Below are positions 58,850 through 64,000 of a stretch of 64,000 nucleotides of DNA, piece by piece. The position numbers and the translations under genes are program-made. The notes below the pieces were generated by a model. It did no database searches, was not told where the DNA came from, and worked only from the letters and a program-made list of their open reading frames with translations. Position 1 is the stretch's first letter. Each line of letters begins with the position of its first letter. Source of the DNA: Pyrenopolyporus hunteri (Eukaryota > Ascomycota > Sordariomycetes > Xylariales > Hypoxylaceae); assembly GCA_902806595.1 (NCBI GenBank), contig CADCXC010000038.1:1178001-1242000 (forward strand). Reading direction: 5' to 3'.

Positions 58850-59280
58850 CATATAGGTCCCGGGGGTAGAAAGTAGTAGCGCGCTCCACAGCCCCATTTT
58901 CTACCAAACATAGCTAGAAGGTATACCCTCATACAAATTTGTATGTAAAGATACAAACCTTCGATGTGGTGGTAAATTCGCCCCCCCCTGAATATCATCC
59001 TTTTTTGAAGAATTACATATATGACATAAAATCTTTAATTAGCTGTAGAACCTTCAATTTTGAAGCTATTTAAGCCGTAATTATATTAGAAGAAATGGAT
59101 TTGAACGCTTAAATCAACTATATGAAAAGGCAGCGCCTTGTAAAGCTTCAATTTTCTACCTAATCATCGAATTGTTGTACCTTTGCATATAAATTTGTAT
59201 GAGAAGATACCTTTTAGCTATGTTGGGTTAGAATATGGGGCTGTGGAGCGCGCTACTACTTTCTACCCCTGCGACCTGTA
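58850..59280. repeat. Imperfect inverted repeat (~110-130 bp arms) around an AT-rich core
   Basis: The left arm, about 58,855-58,980, is matched in reverse complement by about 59,149-59,278. Both contain GGGGTAGAAAGTAGTAGCGC followed by GCTCCACAGCCCCAT, then ACATAGCT, and CATACAAATTT further in. The core (about 58,981-59,148) is AT-rich and non-coding. The arms differ at several bases. The layout suggests a foldback/MITE-like or otherwise degenerate mobile element. Confidence 0.8.
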
Positions 59281-62200
59281 TATAAAGTACTACCTGCGTC
59301 CTGTTCGGGAAACGAGTACCTACGTACTGTGGTACACCCGCAACCTACCTCTACCTACCACATAATATACCTAGGTACCCTTTCAAAGATAGACCTAGGG
59401 TAGGTACCTAGGTACCAAGCAATACTTTCAGGTACCTACTACCTACCTACACGTATACTTAGGTACCTACAGGTGCGGATTACATGTATATTTACACGTA
59501 CCTGACTTACCTGTAAGTGATACGGCATCCGAGTATGTACCTACGTAGGTACCTATTAAGGCGCCTATATACTACCTACACGTACGCGTCGTGTAAGAAT
59601 GTACGAGGTAGGTACATGCACGTAGCGCCCCATCGCCTGAAGCATGCCATGAGAATAGGTAATCATATTACATGATGCCTACATACGTCGCTGGAGTTCC
59701 GCTTCCAAACTTCGAGCCGTCAAGAGCCGTGTAAGGTAGAAGCTCTCCAAGTAATTGGTGATGTTTTTTTTTTTTCTCTTTTCTTTTTTTTTCTCTTTTA
59801 TTCTTTTATCTTCTTTGTTCCTTTTTTATTAATTTTTAATAAGAAACAAGAAAAGTCAATCCTTGACGGCCGACAGAGATAACCGAGAAAGGAGATCTTA
59901 TTACTATTTCCCTCATTAATATCAGAGCAGTCGTCCTAAGTTTCCCAACGAACACTTAAGGAACATATTAAATCGGTTACCTAAACTACGCGTAAGTCCA
60001 TCTGGTCTCTTTTTATCCACCTAGTGTGTGTCAACACATTGATCCCTTTATCCTTCTAAGGCCTATAAAGTACGGGTAGATATAAATAAACATCCATTGT
60101 GCTCACCGGCCGTAGCGAGCTCTAGATATCCGATCTCCCCAAGTCTTGCAAGGCAAATCACTCCCCCGGAGGCGTAAGACGGGTTCTAATTTCTCCCTAT
60201 CTTTAATGTTACGGCAATGAAACGAATGCATATTTAGGTACCTTAGGGATGTAAGGATATTCGGCTGGAATAGTCGCGGAGGTAAGTAGGTATTCAAGCT
60301 ACGGGCACTGTGCACTTCAAGCCCAAGACGACCTATTTAATAGGCATGTTATAATTGGAACCCGTTTTCTTTTAAGGCCAAAGCCTACTACGTTGTATCC
60401 CTTCCTGGCCTCACAGCTAGTTACATCAAGTACCTACCTAGGTACCTACCTGGAAAAATGAAGCCACACTAGATACCGCCGCCGCCAATGTATTGTAGAG
60501 GTGGACTAGCCGGCCTTGATAATTCTGTTTTATACGAAAGGCTCCCTAGCTCATCAGGTACAAATATTCGAATTAATAATGTAGGTAGCTTATATTCAAT
60601 ATCTATATCTACCCCTTCGTATGACGATCTTATCACCTCGAGCGGTTATGTGAAGGCTCGCTCGAGTTTACCCTCGTTTTATTTTTAACTCCTTCGCTAG
60701 CTAACTGTTATGAGTAATGTAGAATGCAGAGTCAAATATGCGAGACACAGTCCCCACGAACGTATTGGCTGTATTGAAATATGACGTGATATTAATATTG
60801 TTTGTTGACCTCTTTACCGAACAACCTTGGAACTTAAGTCCCAGCCCCAAGTCCAGGTCGATCGCAACGGTCAATTTCGCCCGAATTTTGACCCTGGCAC
60901 GCCTCAAATCAACAGAGATTTCGTGTTGAATGGTACTTGAGACATTTAGACATCCAAGCTATTCCCCATCAGGTTCGTAGCGTAGACACGACAAGTGTGG
61001 CTCTGGAGCCTTCTGCAAGGAGTTTCGAAAAGGGGTGGCTCGACATGCGCTCCTCATGCAGCCACCCACCGTTACATTCACACTCTTATCAAAAATGCCG
61101 TAGCGACCTAGGTTTCTCGCCGTCAAAGGTCCGTTTATGTAGGTAGGTGTTCAATGCTCTATCGACACGGCTCGGGTGTACCGTATCCCCCTAGTACTTC
61201 ACACGACGGCTTCCATTTGGAGAGCCACCGCCGATTTATGTAAAATCTCGACGCCCCAGGCTTCGAGCGAACCTCGAGGAGTAAGGTAATTACAGCGCCT
61301 TGTGGCTGACAACAACGTAGGTATTGTGGAGCCAGGTTCTTCATGAATGTCTTGCTACACGGCAGCAAGGCTTAGATCAGCCCCTCCTAGCCTCCAGCGG
61401 TGGCGAGCCCAGTGTCAACACGACTACACGAGGACAGTGGTTGTCAAGTCCTGTCACATTTCAACATCATTTGATACGGGCCAACTGACCCAGCCAACCA
61501 TTGCGATAGGATCGAAGAACAAGGGCCAAGGACTTGACCGAGACTTCTCGATGAAGGTGGCGTGTCTTGCATGCGAGCCGTCGCACAGGAGGGCCTTACC
61601 CGAAGCTTTTACATCCACTTGCCTGCCATCCCTGGTATAGCCGGGCGTCCTGACGCTTAGTATATTAGAGCATTAGTCCAATAGTATCACAACTGCTGTG
61701 GCACTCGCGGACGCGAACTGTCAGCGGGTTGGCGCTGAGCTGGGTCTTGATCGACGACAAGGATCATGTATGCTCGAGAAAGTCATCTCCCTTCGCCGGT
61801 AATTTCACCGCTTGTACCTGTATCCAACTCCGCGTTCTCGCGCTGGCCGTCTTGCTTCCTACCTTCGCGCGGCTTCGGAACTACCCACAAGGAGATGGAT
61901 TATTTCCACCTGCAGCCCTGTTGAGACAATCACGACACGCTACTATACTCGAAGAGCACCGCCCCCCTTTTCCTTCCCCATCTTCTCACCACGCGTTAGA
62001 TCCACGAAGACTTAGTATTAAACATGAAGCAAATATGCGGTTTCTGCTCTATTCCGCGTTGCTCAAACCATCTATTGTGCGTCAAGGCTAGCGCGCGTCC
62101 AAACTTGGATGTCCGCATTTGTTCGCTTCCCGTTTCCAGATCGGGGACGGTTACTGGGAAATAATTTGTTAGACATGCTTCATTTACCCCTGGCCCAATA

Positions 62201-64000
62201 CGTCTCGACGCCCATGGCTTATGTCGTGTTATTTCCCGATATCTCTGTCGCCATAAGTCCTTCTATGATCATGGAGGGGGTTGAGGTGAGGAATTTAAAT
62301 TTCCCATGTTAGCGTCGTCTTGCGGACCGGTCGAGCTCGAAGTGCACGGCGCATGTATACCGTATGTAGCCAACTCGAAACCTAGCTCCTGGAAAGGTCA
62401 AACCGGCGCGTCCTACAATAGAGCCCAAAGGCCCCGATGAATACTTCCTTGAAGAGTACAAATGCCGAGTGAAGATTTAGGGGGGGTGCAGCTTAGCTCT
62501 CGTAACGTGGCACAAAATCCCTCCTATCATTGCCAACCCATTTCATTTTAGTTGATTCTATATTGGAAAGATTACCTACACGTCACGACAAAGAATCCGT
62601 GTTTCAAGATACCCCGGGTTTCATTTATTCCCGAATCGCTGTGGGACGCCTTGAGGCTCTGCTCAATTATCGAAATATTTCACCCTTCCAAAAGGAACGC
62701 CTTGGGTGTCCGGCACAGGGTCATTCGTTAAATGATTTAGCTTAACGTATTTTGCCATGATCTAATTAGTTGGGCGTCCTTCTGACGGATAAAGGCGCCG
62801 GACAAGGCAGCCTCTGACGTCGTTTGTCGGACCCGAAGAGATCGTGAACCAGGCTTTGTCGGCTCACCGGCCCCTCTCTACGTGGGCGTACTAACTGGGA
62901 GGGTCTTTGCGGCATAGAGTCGAAATTTCTACCGGATCCCAATATAATATCTGCCTGAGAAGCCACCTCCGCGAGGCGAACCACACGTACCCGTACTGCG
63001 CCATGACGTACAGCTCATTTGACTCTCCTGCTAGTATCTGTTTGCATCGCCATGCCGGTATAGCTTATAAAGCCAGAGTAAGCATAAGGCTGACTGACGG
63101 GTACGCCTGTGAACCTCCATACGTTGGCCCTTCTCCTACAGTACAGGGTTTGGCATGCTAGGAGCGTTTTGGTACTACCTACTACTGCCACCGTTCTCTG
63201 TCACATGTATTGTACCTGTATGAACAGGCAGACCTATCCTGTTCGCATCCTAATTAAGCGAACAAAAGAATCCGTCGCCGGAGGACATAGACAGCCCATA
63301 GCCTTCAAGACTCCGGTAGGTATCACTTACATACGTAGTCTCTAGTATTCTCCAGATACTGGTTTTCCCGCACAGTGTAAAAGCGCTCTTCAATATCCTC
63401 AACTAGAACGTCTCGGGCGCTAGAAAGAACTTTTGACACTTAGTATTCATACTCCCCTTGGCAATAATCGCTCGAATATATAGTAAGTGCCCTACCTACA
63501 GCCATCATACCAATCTTGTTCATTCGGCTGTGCCCAAGTAGATTTACCAGCCTCCGTCAGGGTGGTAGGCCTTGTTGGTCACTGTGCAATGTCTCCTCTC
63601 CTACGTACCGAGCGATGCCGCCCTATTTCTCCACCGTGTGAGAGGTCATGTATGAGTTACCTACCTAGAATAGAATTATTACCTACTCCTATCGTTATCC
63701 GGCTTTTTAATTCGGAGTCCCGCGTAATTTCAGCGGACCACGCCGTTACCTAGCGCGTACTTCTTAATAACGTTGGATATAATGTATCCCTTGCTTACCC
63801 TACTACTTGGGTACTTCTTAAGCCCATCCCCTCCGGGGTCTGGAAGCTCTGCTATGTTCTAGTTCTAGGCTATGGCTGTCCCGGGGATTCAATTATCACG
63901 GACATTCAGCACCCTGGCGCCCCTAGGGCCGTAATCTGAAGCCTGCGTCCGCGACTTTAGGATTCGTTGGTCAAGGAGTAGCGGTGGCTTGAAGTAGTAA
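59281..64000. other. Gene-free intergenic region to the right window edge
   Basis: 4.7 kb without a supported gene. It begins with a dense TACCTACC/TAGGTACC zone (about 59,340-59,560), then T-rich runs (59,765-59,830), more TAGGTACC palindromes (60,426-60,450) and AT-rich DNA. Frames up to 120 codons (such as 61,729-62,091) have no recognisable product, signal or splice structure. Confidence 0.5.
59340..59560. repeat. Dense TAGGTACC/TACCTACC repeat cluster
   Basis: At least eight GGTACC-centred palindromes and their half-sites (CCTACCTAC, TAGGTACCT) within 220 bp, directly next to the inverted repeat. Confidence 0.8.

Noticed and set aside
62030..62161. Small Cys-containing frame starting MKQICGFCSIPRC
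   Set aside because: Only 46 codons, with no signal peptide, no promoter element and no recognisable fold; expected by chance in this length of DNA.

Overview
The window is nuclear DNA from a filamentous ascomycete (Pezizomycotina, most likely a sordariomycete). The evidence is short phase-consistent introns (mostly 50-115 nt, GTAAGT-like donors, CTAAC/CTGAC branch sites), fungal-specific families (Zn2Cys6 regulator, SUR7/PalI, DUF2985, Ndt80/VIB-1 regulator, highly reducing polyketide synthase) and very many TAGGTAGGTACCTACC-type palindromes between genes. Gene models were rebuilt by hand from reading frames and splice signals. The summed coding length is a multiple of three for every spliced model.

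Layout. 1-9.4 kb: the 3' part of a highly reducing polyketide synthase (KS C-terminus, AT, DH, C-MeT, ER, KR, ACP; plus strand), converging on a complete Zn2Cys6 regulator on the minus strand. This looks like the right edge of a secondary-metabolite cluster whose remaining genes lie left of the window. 11-24.9 kb: mainly single genes separated by 0.5-1.9 kb. They are a DUF2985 membrane protein, an MscL-type mechanosensitive channel with a zinc-ribbon tail, an F-box-like protein, two secreted Kex2-processed proteins of effector-like architecture, a BTB/POZ protein and a SUR7/PalI tetraspan protein. 26-38.5 kb: an unknown proline-rich/leucine-rich protein, an orthodox aquaporin, a short-chain dehydrogenase, a nitronate monooxygenase, a bifunctional HPPK-dihydropteroate synthase with a probable mitochondrial presequence (folate synthesis), and an unknown protein with an MGNC myristoylation/palmitoylation N-terminus. 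38.5-64 kb: only one convincing gene, an Ndt80-domain regulator resembling VIB-1/XprG, set between about 9.6 kb and 11.6 kb without supported genes. Those flanks hold microsatellites, minisatellites, palindromic repeats and one inverted-repeat element.

Most genes look like independent housekeeping or signalling loci. The PKS and the adjacent Zn2Cys6 gene are the only pair I would treat as a functional unit. The most notable observations are the PKS/regulator pair, the repeat-rich KS-AT linker, the two Kex2-processed secreted proteins (one with a duplicated pro-segment), the long inverted repeat near 59 kb, the isolated VIB-1-like locus with an unusually long first intron, and two non-standard splice sites.
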